In this document: positions 44,725 to 52,677 of the stretch, piece after piece
How positions within the stretch are numbered: the first letter of the stretch is position 1
Layout: every line of letters starts with the position of its first letter
Source: Paenibacillus polysaccharolyticus
GTDB taxonomy: Bacteria > Bacillota > Bacilli > Paenibacillales > Paenibacillaceae
Reading direction: 5' to 3'
DNA length: 64,000 nucleotides
Assembly (NCBI RefSeq): GCF_900102085.1
Contig: NZ_FMVM01000019.1
Span: forward strand, 84,137 to 148,136
Translations under genes and position numbers: made by a program
The notes under the pieces: model-generated
Database searches by the model: none
What the model was told of the DNA's origin: nothing
Seen by the model: only the letters and a program-made list of their open reading frames with translations

Positions 44725-44770
44725 CTTTGTGATTATTTGCACAAAGTTTTCGACAAGGTCGAGATACAAT
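44725..44770 (+). promoter_or_regulatory. Promoter of the formate/nitrite channel with Fnr-type box
   Basis: CTTTGTG-N8-CACAAAG (44725-44746) is a perfect 7-bp inverted repeat containing TGTGA-N6-GCACA, one base off the Fnr consensus. A -10 TACAAT follows at 44765-44770 without a proper -35. The implied start near 44777 puts the box centre at about -41.5, the class II activator position. Confidence 0.7.
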
Positions 44771-44830
44771 AAAACCATAGATGAATTCAATGATTTGCGA
44801 ACGGATAGAAGACAAAGGAGAGGATGACAT

Positions 44831-45688
44831 ATGGCGACCAAAACACCTCTGGAGGTTGCACAATATACGGCGCAGGCTGGTGTTAAGAAAGCACAGAATC
44901 CGGTTTCTTCTGTGCTGATTCTTGGTTTCCTGGCGGGAGCCTTTATTGCGCTTGGGTTTCTGCTCGATATTCGCGTAATTGCATCTGCACCAGCGGAGTG
45001 GGGGAGCATTGCAACGTTTATCGGAGCGGCGGTGTTCCCGGTAGGTCTGATTCTGGTCTTGATTGGTGGTGGAGAACTGTTAACGGGCAATATGATGGCT
45101 GTACCGCTCGCTGCAATCACACGTAAAATCTCTCCAGCCAGCATGTTGAAGAACCTGCTACTTGTGACCGTGGGTAATCTGCTCGGTGCATTGTTTGTGG
45201 CCTTTTTCTTTGGTCATGTGCTTGGGCTCACCGCAGAGGGTGTATACCTGAGCAAAGTTGTCGATATGGCAGGACACAAATTGCATGACAGCTTCCTGCA
45301 GGCTTTTATTTCAGGCATAGGCTGTAACTGGCTGGTAGCGCTGGCTGTCTGGCTGTCTTATGCAGCCGATACGATGAGCGGTAAAATTCTGGGCATTTGG
45401 TTTCCAACGATGGCGTTTGTGGCTATCGGATTTCAGCACGTTGTGGCCAACATGTTTCTGATTCCAGCGGCGATCTTTGAGGGGCACTTTTCCTGGGGCC
45501 AGTACGTCATGAATTTTATTCCGGTTTGGCTAGGTAATTTAACGGGTGGAGCGTTGTTCGTAGCGGCTTCGTATTGGATGGTATATCTGCGTAAAACAGA
45601 GCCAGCGGCCAAGCCGGAGACGGTTGTTCCTGCTATGGTTTCTTCAGTGGAAGCAGAAGGTAGAGCGATGTGGAGTAAACAGGCGTAA
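44831..45688 (+). CDS. Formate/nitrite transporter family channel
   Basis: 285 residues with six membrane helices. FNT signatures are seen: GGGELLTGNMMAVPLAA and ISGIGCNWLVALAVWL with NxxV filters, and IGFQHVVANMFLIPAAI near the end. These pentameric channels move formate, nitrite or hydrosulfide. The Fnr-type promoter box and the nearby molybdopterin oxidoreductase favour formate or nitrite. AAAGGAGAGG lies before the ATG. Confidence 0.92.
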   Translation: MATKTPLEVAQYTAQAGVKKAQNPVSSVLILGFLAGAFIALGFLLDIRVIASAPAEWGSIATFIGAAVFPVGLILVLIGGGELLTGNMMAVPLAAITRKISPASMLKNLLLVTVGNLLGALFVAFFFGHVLGLTAEGVYLSKVVDMAGHKLHDSFLQAFISGIGCNWLVALAVWLSYAADTMSGKILGIWFPTMAFVAIGFQHVVANMFLIPAAIFEGHFSWGQYVMNFIPVWLGNLTGGALFVAASYWMVYLRKTEPAAKPETVVPAMVSSVEAEGRAMWSKQA

Positions 45689-45835
45689 TTTATGGGAGAG
45701 TTGACACTTAGGAGCATTGTAGCATCATATTTGTAAGAATACGGAATAACGAAGTGAGATGATGCATTTCATCGCTTCACGACAGGGTTGATCGTGGGGA
45801 GATGGGAGGGGGTCATCTTTTTTTTGCCCAAAATT

Positions 45836-45886
45836 AAATTCGCCATGACAAGGTTCGGGGGAACGAAACCTGAGCATGGCGAATTT
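45836..45886. other. Strong unexplained hairpin
   Basis: AAATTCGCCATG (45836-45847) and CATGGCGAATTT (45875-45886) are exact complements, with inner AGGTTCG/CGAAACC pairs. There is no T-run after it on either strand. It lies in the 460-base gap between the formate channel and the molybdopterin enzyme. No known riboswitch was recognised; the rest of the gap shows nothing else. Confidence 0.5.
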
Positions 45887-46089
45887 CGGGAGTGGTCCAT
45901 GATATGGCATGAGGAGGAAGTGGGGAAACACCAGCCTAATGCCTTGTTCTTAATTTACCCCAGGGTTCAGAGAATGAATCATAGGTAGAAAACTTTTTTC
46001 GAAATTAAAATTTTTGAATGGAATGACCAGTTTGCACACATAACATGCTACCCAGAATGATGAAGATTTGGCCGATTCATTCTGTTCTC

Positions 46090-46119
46090 TTTACGTTATA
46101 ACCCTGAACGGGATATGAT
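46090..46119 (+). promoter_or_regulatory. Candidate promoter of the molybdopterin oxidoreductase
   Basis: TTTACG (46090-46095) and TATGAT (46114-46119) with an 18-base spacer, about 30 bases before the ATG. Confidence 0.5.
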
Positions 46120-46151
46120 ATAGGGATAGCTATTGAAAGAGGGGGAGCCCA

Positions 46152-48218
46152 ATGATGATTGAACAGGAGAATGGTGTATTTCCAGCGGTATGCCCGCTCG
46201 ATTGTCCAGACACATGTGGTCTGCTATTACATAAAGAAAACGGTAAAATTACGAAGGTCACCGGTAATCCGGATCATCCGATTACGAAGGGTGCAATCTG
46301 TAATAAAGTTCGAAATATGACGGAGCGGGTGTATCATCCGGGGCGTCTTCAATATCCGATGCGACGTGTCGGCGCCAAAGGTGAAGGCAAGTTCGAGCGT
46401 ATCAGTTGGGACGAAGCGATTCAGGAAATTACAGGAAAGTTCAAAGACTTGTCTGCAACGTATGGACCTGAGAGCATTCTCCCTTATAGCTTTTACGGCA
46501 ATATGGGTGTGCTAGGTGTCGACGGCATGGATCGGCGTTTCTTCAATGCGCTAGGCGCAAGCGTGCTGGAGCAGACGATATGTAATGCTGCCGGTAACAC
46601 AGGCTGGAAATATACGATGGGAGCCAACCACGGCACGTTGCCTGAGGATACAGAGCATGCGGACCTGATTGTGGTGTGGGGTGGGAACATTGTCAGCACC
46701 AATATGCATCAGGTTGTACTGGCGGAGAAGGCTCGTAAGAACGGTGCCAAAATCGTTGTCATTGACGTTCACCGAAATCGTACGGCACAATGGGCGGACT
46801 GGTTCATCCCGCTCTATCCGGGTACGGACAGTGCGCTGGCACTGGGAATGATGCATGTGCTGTTTGAGCAAGGACTGACGAATGAAGCGTTTATGCAAAA
46901 ATATACCGTGGGACACGAAGCACTACGCGAGCATGTCCGTAGTTACACACCGGAGCGCGTAGCACGCATTACAGGCGTGCCGGAAGAAACGATTGTAGAG
47001 CTGGCACAGCTCTACGGAAGAGCGTATGCCGCTCATATTCACATTGGCAATGGCTTGCAGCACCATGACAATGGGGGCATGAACGTGCGCAGCATTGCCT
47101 GCTTGCCTGCAATTACAGGGCAGTGGCTGAAGCGCGGCGGCGGTGCAGTTCGCACGAACAGCTACGGGAGCACCAACGGTGACGCGCTCGAGCGGCCTGA
47201 CCTAAGGCAAAATGCCAATCCGCGGGTCGTAAACATGAACCGGATTGGCGAAGCATTGCTGGAGGCGGAGCAGCCGATCCGGGCTATGTTAGTTTACTGC
47301 AGCAATCCACTGGTGGTAGCACCGGATACGGAACGAGTGGAGCGAGGTTTTGCACGGGAGGATCTGTTTACCGTTGTTCATGACCTGTTCATGACCGATA
47401 CGGCGAAGTATGCAGATATTGTGCTGCCGGCGACGTCTTCTTTTGAAGCAACAGACCTGTACCTGTCCTACTGGCACCAATATGTCCAGCTACAGGAGCC
47501 GGTGATCGCGCCAATCGGCGAAAGTAAAAGCAATGTGGAGCTGTTCTCGTTACTTGGCCAAGCCATGGGTTATGATGCGGACATCTTTGGTGAGAAGCCG
47601 GAGCAGATGATTGAGAATGCACTTCAGGACACGGAGAACCCGTATATGAACGGGGTTACACTGGATCGTCTGAAGCAACAGCGGTTTGTGAAGCTGGACA
47701 TGTCGGCTCATGAATCTTTCCTGGAACATCTGCCTACGCCATCAGGCAAGATTGAATTATACTCCGAGCAGATGCAAAAGAAGGGACTACCGCCATTACC
47801 GACATACGCCGCGCTAGTTGAAGGTTTTGATGGAGAGAATCCTGCTGGTCCAGAGCATGCGTACCCACTAATGTATGTGTCGCCGCCAAACCATAATTTC
47901 CTGAACTCCAGCTTTGGTAATTCAGCTAAACATCAACGTTTGGAGAAGATGCCGCTGTTGCAAATTCATCCAGAAGATGCGTCTCGCCGCGATGTGCAGG
48001 ATGGCGATGCCGTTGTGGTGTGGAATGAACGCGGACGTATTGAACTGACTGCCAAAGTGACGGATGCCATGCTTCCGGGAACGGTCATCAGCCAAGGACT
48101 GTGGTGGGACGGCGAGGGCAAAAAACAGCGCTCCAACTCGTTGACATCCAGCCGCTTGTCGGATATGGGGAACGGTGCTACCTTTTTCTCGGCCACTGTT
48201 GAAGTGAAGCGGCAATGA
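46152..48218 (+). CDS. Molybdopterin oxidoreductase (YoaE/FdhF-like)
   Basis: 688 residues. The N-terminal motif CPLDCPDTCGLLL with a later GAICNK supplies four Cys for a 4Fe-4S cluster; molybdopterin-binding segments (LIVVWGGNIVSTNMHQ, IVVIDVHRNRTAQWADWFIPLYPGTD) and a C-terminal molydopterin dinucleotide-binding domain (HPEDASRRDVQDGDAVVVWNERG) follow. It resembles Bacillus subtilis YoaE, annotated as a putative formate-dehydrogenase-like enzyme; the true substrate is unknown. No twin-Arg signal, so it is cytoplasmic. The formate/nitrite channel upstream makes formate plausible. Confidence 0.88.
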   Translation: MMIEQENGVFPAVCPLDCPDTCGLLLHKENGKITKVTGNPDHPITKGAICNKVRNMTERVYHPGRLQYPMRRVGAKGEGKFERISWDEAIQEITGKFKDLSATYGPESILPYSFYGNMGVLGVDGMDRRFFNALGASVLEQTICNAAGNTGWKYTMGANHGTLPEDTEHADLIVVWGGNIVSTNMHQVVLAEKARKNGAKIVVIDVHRNRTAQWADWFIPLYPGTDSALALGMMHVLFEQGLTNEAFMQKYTVGHEALREHVRSYTPERVARITGVPEETIVELAQLYGRAYAAHIHIGNGLQHHDNGGMNVRSIACLPAITGQWLKRGGGAVRTNSYGSTNGDALERPDLRQNANPRVVNMNRIGEALLEAEQPIRAMLVYCSNPLVVAPDTERVERGFAREDLFTVVHDLFMTDTAKYADIVLPATSSFEATDLYLSYWHQYVQLQEPVIAPIGESKSNVELFSLLGQAMGYDADIFGEKPEQMIENALQDTENPYMNGVTLDRLKQQRFVKLDMSAHESFLEHLPTPSGKIELYSEQMQKKGLPPLPTYAALVEGFDGENPAGPEHAYPLMYVSPPNHNFLNSSFGNSAKHQRLEKMPLLQIHPEDASRRDVQDGDAVVVWNERGRIELTAKVTDAMLPGTVISQGLWWDGEGKKQRSNSLTSSRLSDMGNGATFFSATVEVKRQ

Positions 48219-48281
48219 ATGTGCTTGCAGCCAGATAGTTTTGATGTAATATAGATTCATATTATAATATCTTTAACTTAC

Positions 48282-48327
48282 AGGCTTCCGCCGTGGCGAG
48301 TTGTGCCACGTGTGCGGGAGCCTTTTG
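48282..48327 (+). terminator. Terminator after the molybdopterin gene
   Basis: AGGCTTCCGC...CGTGGC pairs with GCCACG...GCGGGAGCCT, followed by TTTT. Confidence 0.8.
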
Positions 48328-48381
48328 TGCGGACAATGGTAAGGGTATGTCAGGCTAGAAGATGTAAGGAGTATGGGTAAA

Positions 48382-49608
48382 ATGTTGAGATGGCTGGATA
48401 ACTATCCAAAAGAAGTGAAAGTGTTTTTGCTGGCAAGCATGGTGAGTGCCACGGGTAGTGCTCTCATGTGGCCGCTGACGACTATGTATGTATTCGACGA
48501 GCTGGGGCGCACGATGGCAAACGCAGGTTTTGTTATTTTGATTCAATCTCTGGGTGGTATTTTTGGACAGCTGCTTGGTGGCTCTCTATACCATCGTGTA
48601 GGTGTGAAAAAACTAATCATTGGTTCGCTTGCACTAAACGCGGCAGGATTGTTCGCATTGCCTTGGATTAGCGCGTACTGGGTTGTTTTTATCTGTGCAA
48701 TGGGTTGGATTGGGTTATTCGGTTCATTATCGTTGCCTGCAATTCAAGCGTTTATCGGCTTCCGGTTTGCCGAGCGGCGCGGAGAACTGTTTAACATTAT
48801 TTATGTGGCGAACAACATCGGTGTGGCGATTGGAACGGCGCTTAGCGGATTTCTCGCTGACTTTTCATATCATCTGAGCTTTGTGTTAAACGGGGTGACC
48901 TCAGCAGGATTTGCAGTGTTTTTCTGGTTTTATCTGTCCCGGGCGGAGCCGAAGCAGGGAGAAGTACAGCTGACGAAACGCAAAACCGTACCAGACGGTC
49001 CGGGCATCTGGACACTGCTGGGGAACACTCGGCTGTATCTGTTTATGAGTCTGGGCGTGTTGTTCCTTTTATTTGGAAACTCTATTTGGAATACAGGCGT
49101 ATCCCCGTATATTATTTCAGAAGGATTGGAGAAAAGAATGTACGGTCTGCTCTGGACACTTAATGGGGTGCTGATCTTTGTGGGGCAACCATTCACCAGT
49201 TGGATAAAACGTACGATGGCTCGTACCTCCAGCGCCCAGATGACAGCAAGTGCCGTATTTTATGGGCTCGCCTACATTGTTATGATCACGATGTACAATT
49301 ATCCGGGCATGGTACTTGCGATGGTGCTCGCTACTTTCGGAGAGATGTTAATCTCACCGGCAACACCGGCATTTATATCGGAGCATGCGGGGAGGGCAGC
49401 CCCTTTTTACATCGGTGTCTCGGGCGGAATTGGAGCGGTTGGACGTGTAATTGGACCGTATGCGATGGGAGTTATGTATGATAGACAGGGCTTAATCCCT
49501 GTAGCATGGCTGGCAACCGGGACGGCTGCAATAGCCCTGCTTGGATTTGTACTACATGCTGCGCTGAACCGTAACCGGGAGACTCGAGAATACGGCTTGG
49601 ACGCATAG
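48382..49608 (+). CDS. MFS transporter
   Basis: About 408 residues with about 12 membrane helices, in the usual two halves. The loop after helix 2 has LGGSLYHRVGVKKLI, an MFS motif A variant (GxLyDRxGxkk). Probably an exporter or multidrug transporter; the substrate cannot be told. TAAGGAG (48365-48371) is 10 bases from the ATG at 48382 but touches that at 48373, so 48382 is preferred. Stands alone. Confidence 0.85.
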   Translation: MLRWLDNYPKEVKVFLLASMVSATGSALMWPLTTMYVFDELGRTMANAGFVILIQSLGGIFGQLLGGSLYHRVGVKKLIIGSLALNAAGLFALPWISAYWVVFICAMGWIGLFGSLSLPAIQAFIGFRFAERRGELFNIIYVANNIGVAIGTALSGFLADFSYHLSFVLNGVTSAGFAVFFWFYLSRAEPKQGEVQLTKRKTVPDGPGIWTLLGNTRLYLFMSLGVLFLLFGNSIWNTGVSPYIISEGLEKRMYGLLWTLNGVLIFVGQPFTSWIKRTMARTSSAQMTASAVFYGLAYIVMITMYNYPGMVLAMVLATFGEMLISPATPAFISEHAGRAAPFYIGVSGGIGAVGRVIGPYAMGVMYDRQGLIPVAWLATGTAAIALLGFVLHAALNRNRETREYGLDA

Positions 49609-49704
49609 GTTTCTAAGTGAAACGGACAAAATGGACGTACTGAATCTAATGAACTGATACGACTGAAATAATATAGATTCTGGTGATCCTATCTCAAAAT
49701 GAGA

Positions 49705-49733
49705 TTGACAAAATAAATTATATATGCTATAAT
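49705..49733 (+). promoter_or_regulatory. Consensus sigma-A promoter of the methyltransferase gene
   Basis: TTGACA (49705-49710), 17-base spacer, TATAAT (49728-49733). Start of transcription expected near 49740. Confidence 0.9.
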
Positions 49734-49750
49734 TTACATATATAAACTTT

Positions 49751-49803
49751 CCGTATATACTAAGGTTCTCCTGACCAGGGGGACCTTATTTTTGTTGATA
49801 CGG
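49751..49803 (+). promoter_or_regulatory. Attenuator-like leader of the methyltransferase gene
   Basis: AAGGTTCTCC (49762-49771) pairs with GGGGGACCTT (49778-49787), followed by ATTTTTG, a terminator form. Around it CCGTAT (49751-49756) can pair with ATACGG (49798-49803), which overlaps the GGGAGG ribosome site. The whole fits into the 75-base leader, so expression is probably conditional. Confidence 0.6.
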
Positions 49804-49813
49804 GAGGAACATG

Positions 49814-50731
49814 ATGAGCGAGAAGAAGGAGTCCAGTATAACGTCTCTGATTTCAGCATTTGCCCGAGCCTACCATACGGAGCATGATGAACCACTTATC
49901 TTTAATGATTTTGTAAGTCGAAAACTGATCACTTCAGAAGAGTTCGCAACAATTAGCGAAAACATGATACGAGGCATTCATTTCTTTCACCCGGATGCGG
50001 ATCATCAGTTCAGGGGTGATTCAAATCAGATATTAAAATGGATAACCCAAGTCCAGCTGTCACCGATCACGCTGGCTCGCTCTGCCTATAGTGAACAGGT
50101 GATGCTGCAGGAAGCTGCGCTGGGCGTGAAACAGATGATTGTTCTTGGTGCCGGTATGGACACGTTTGCCTTTAGACACCCGGAATTGGGGGATGAGTTG
50201 GACATATTCGAGGTAGATCTCCCATCTGAACAGCAGTTAAAGAAAGAGCGTTTGAGGCAGGCAGAGCTGGTTATTCCACGCAATCTTCATTTTGTACCCA
50301 TGGACTTCACCCGTGAGATGATTCGTACGGATTCTTGGAGCAGCCTATTCCGAGATGTGAGAACCATGTTTACACTGCTTGGCGTTTCGTATTATTTGCC
50401 CAAAGAAGACCTCTGTCGTTTAATTCATCACGCGTTTGCACCTCTTCCAGCTGGAAGTTCAATCGTGTTTGATTATGCAGATGAACATCTCTTTCAGGAA
50501 AAGGGCAAATATAACCGTGTCGAAAACATGGTAAAAATGGCTACGATGGGGGGCGAACCGATGCTATCCTGCTTCACGTATGAAGACATGGAGCATCTGC
50601 TGGAAAAAGCAGGTCTTCTCATCTATGAGCATCTATCCCCTGAAGAAGTACAGGAGCGGTATTTCAGTCAACGAACAGATGACTTGTCTGCTTTTGAGAC
50701 GATTCATTTTATTCATGCGGTAAAAAAGTAA
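49814..50731 (+). CDS. Class I SAM-dependent methyltransferase (leucine carboxyl methyltransferase family)
   Basis: About 305 residues. The SAM-binding region KQMIVLGAGMDTFAFRHPE and acidic FEVDLPSEQQLKKERL are typical of the LCM/PPM-like bacterial methyltransferases (TIGR00027 type), followed by LLGVSYYLPKEDL. Substrates of bacterial members are mostly unknown; some act on polyketides or other small molecules. Two adjacent ATGs exist; the second has the better spacing from GGGAGG. A consensus promoter and attenuator-like leader precede it. Confidence 0.82.
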   Translation: MSEKKESSITSLISAFARAYHTEHDEPLIFNDFVSRKLITSEEFATISENMIRGIHFFHPDADHQFRGDSNQILKWITQVQLSPITLARSAYSEQVMLQEAALGVKQMIVLGAGMDTFAFRHPELGDELDIFEVDLPSEQQLKKERLRQAELVIPRNLHFVPMDFTREMIRTDSWSSLFRDVRTMFTLLGVSYYLPKEDLCRLIHHAFAPLPAGSSIVFDYADEHLFQEKGKYNRVENMVKMATMGGEPMLSCFTYEDMEHLLEKAGLLIYEHLSPEEVQERYFSQRTDDLSAFETIHFIHAVKK

Positions 50732-50767
50732 TCTGATCCCGTGTAAGTCTCATTCGTTAGATCGTTT

Positions 50768-50886
50768 GACTTGCTTTATATGGATATTTATCTATAATCT
50801 TTATTTTGATCTTAGGTTGGATTTTTAAGGCTGATCTTGGGACAATTTGAGGTATAGGCTTTCCTATAAAGCAAGTCTTCTTTTTA
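50768..50886 (+). ncRNA. Candidate structured RNA or extended terminator
   Basis: GACTTGCTTTATA (50768-50780) and TATAAAGCAAGTC (50865-50877) are perfect 13-base complements enclosing 84 bases, and TTCTTTTTAC follows. This could be a terminator with a large structured loop after the methyltransferase gene, or a small RNA. No known family recognised. Confidence 0.4.
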
Positions 50887-50988
50887 CAATCGATGCTGAA
50901 CATAAGCGTTGAAGGCAGTGTGAGGTTCAAAGTGAGATATGAACGTATTGAATATGTTCTTCTTTTCTGCGAAAATCAAATAAAATGG

Positions 50989-51037
50989 TTGAAATCGCTA
51001 TCACTAGCGACTATAATGAAAATGTCGAAACGTTTCA
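50989..51037 (+). promoter_or_regulatory. lacI-type promoter with operator O1
   Basis: TTGAAA (50989-50994), 17-base spacer and TATAAT (51012-51017) are followed by TCGAAACGTTTCA (51025-51037), a LacI-family palindrome lying on the expected start site. Self-repression of the regulator gene is expected. Confidence 0.8.
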
Positions 51038-51385
51038 ATCTGTTGTGTAGAGCAGATTTCTCAATATTTCTTTTTATATGATTAAGAAGAATTTGATTAC
51101 GAAGGAACGAATCATGACTACAGTTTTGTTTGTACTACAGCAGAGAGACAAGAAGGTTGAGCATGAATTATTTTTTTGGAAATACCTCGAAACGTTTCGA
51201 TCCATAATTGAAATGGTTTGGAAACAACTAAAGATTTATAATAATAGTACAACCATAACATACTTTAGAGGTACCCTGAAACATCATCTCAAAATATATG
51301 CATCACAATGAATAGTAACTATAATGGAACAGAGAACAGGACGAAATAGTCATGGACGAGTGAAGCAAGAAGGGGCGAACTAGGA
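51038..51385 (+). other. Long leader of the lacI-type gene with operator O2
   Basis: About 350 AT-rich bases. TCGAAACGTTTCGA (51187-51200) is a second, perfect operator, 163 bases after O1, which would allow looping. Small open frames exist (50893-51081, 51078-51311) but lack convincing ribosome sites or protein-like composition. Confidence 0.6.
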
Positions 51386-52375
51386 ATGGCAACGATCAAG
51401 GATGTGGCAAAGCTGGCGGGTGTAGCACTCTCCACTGCTTCCTATGCATTGAATGGGGACAGCAAGGTTAGTGCCAAAACCAAAGCCAAAGTGCTTGAGG
51501 CAGCACGGGAACTGAATTACCGTAAAAACGGCTTTGCCATGGATCTGAAACGGAGCCGGACCAATACCATCGCGCTAATCTTGACAGACTTGTCGGGACC
51601 TTATTACTCCGAGTTGATTCGTAGTGTGCAGGATGTGGCGCTGGCGAACGGGTATGACCTGATTGCTTGCAGCTCGATGGGTGGAGGGGATTCGACGGCC
51701 GTACGTTTTTTGCGTGAAAAAAGGGTGGACGGAGCCGTTGTTCTGGCTCATAACATCGATGATGATATCCTGGTTCAGTCTGCCGGGTCGCGATTCCCCA
51801 TTATTGTCATGGATCGACAGCTATCTGGCGATCATCTTGTTAGCGTACTGGTGGATGGAGAGCAGGGAGGATATCTGGCGACTCGCCGTCTAATTAGAGC
51901 GGGGCATGAGAATATTGCTTATATCAGCGGACCGTCCAATTCCTATGATAATGCGCTACGTTACCAGGGGTATCTCCGAGCGATGCGGGAAGCAGGCCTT
52001 ACCGAAAAATCCAAGTGGCGTTTGAACGGCAATTTTGTGCGCGAGGGCGGTTTCAGCGCGACCAAGATGATGATTATGCAGGGAGAGCTGCCGTCAGCAG
52101 TGTTTTACGGAAACGATGAGATGGCTATAGGTGGACTGAAGGCATTTGAAGAGAGTGGTATTTCGGTGCCGGGAGATGTTTCCGTTATTGGATTCGATGA
52201 TATCCAGCTGTCTGAATATATTCAACCACCGCTGACCACGATTCGTCAGCCGAAGCATGAGGCGGGATCACTGGCCGGGCATCTGCTGTTCCAGATGTTG
52301 AATGGAGAGAGTGTTAATCCATCCTATACATTAACGATTGATCTGGTAGAGCGCGGGTCCGTGGGGTCTCCTTAA
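51386..52375 (+). CDS. LacI-family transcriptional regulator
   Basis: 329 residues. The helix-turn-helix MATIKDVAKLAGVALSTASYALNG and hinge helix region (AARELNYRKN) are followed by a periplasmic-binding-like sensor domain (IALILTDLSGPYYSELIRSV, VSVIGFDDIQLSEYIQPPLTTIRQP). Operators matching this family occur at its own promoter and before the GH94 gene, so it likely controls beta-glucan phosphorolysis and itself, with a beta-glucoside as probable inducer. Confidence 0.92.
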   Translation: MATIKDVAKLAGVALSTASYALNGDSKVSAKTKAKVLEAARELNYRKNGFAMDLKRSRTNTIALILTDLSGPYYSELIRSVQDVALANGYDLIACSSMGGGDSTAVRFLREKRVDGAVVLAHNIDDDILVQSAGSRFPIIVMDRQLSGDHLVSVLVDGEQGGYLATRRLIRAGHENIAYISGPSNSYDNALRYQGYLRAMREAGLTEKSKWRLNGNFVREGGFSATKMMIMQGELPSAVFYGNDEMAIGGLKAFEESGISVPGDVSVIGFDDIQLSEYIQPPLTTIRQPKHEAGSLAGHLLFQMLNGESVNPSYTLTIDLVERGSVGSP

Positions 52376-52573
52376 GGTCGAGAGTAGGAAATAAGGTTAC
52401 CGAGTTTGCATCATGGTATGTAATATTGGTGGCAACTGGGGCAGTAGATGCAAAAGGCGGAGCAAGTATTCATCACAGCAAGACTTGGCTAAGATGGATA
52501 CATAACGACGAGAAGTGTGATCTGTAAGTGAACACAATGTGTTACTTGTATTACAGCATGAGGGTTATCGTTG

Positions 52574-52619
52574 GAACGGGTCGGGAACGACCGGTTCAAA
52601 GGGAGCCCTATTCTTTTTC
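52574..52619 (+). terminator. Terminator between lacI-type gene and GH94 gene
   Basis: GAACGGGTCG (52574-52583) pairs with CGACCGGTTC (52588-52597); a T-rich CTTTTTC follows 12 bases later, so its strength is uncertain. Confidence 0.55.
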
Positions 52620-52626
52620 AAAAATA

Positions 52627-52640
52627 TCGAAACGTTTCGA
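52627..52640 (+). promoter_or_regulatory. LacI-type operator O3 before GH94 gene
   Basis: TCGAAACGTTTCGA, identical to O2 at 51187, lies 37 bases before the GH94 start. No clear -35/-10 pair is visible between the terminator and the gene; TAAACT at 52651 is a weak -10 candidate. Confidence 0.8.
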
Positions 52641-52677
52641 TTTTAAGTCGTAAACTAATTTAAGGAGTGATAGAGAG

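Noticed and set aside
51025..51037. Reading the CGAAACGTTTC sites as CcpA cre sites
   Set aside because: They have C where the cre consensus needs G at the second conserved position, and three matching copies flank a LacI-family gene and its likely target.
50893..51311. Two small open frames (62 and 77 residues) before the lacI-type gene
   Set aside because: AT-rich, overlapping an active promoter and operators, with no good ribosome sites and no protein-like pattern.
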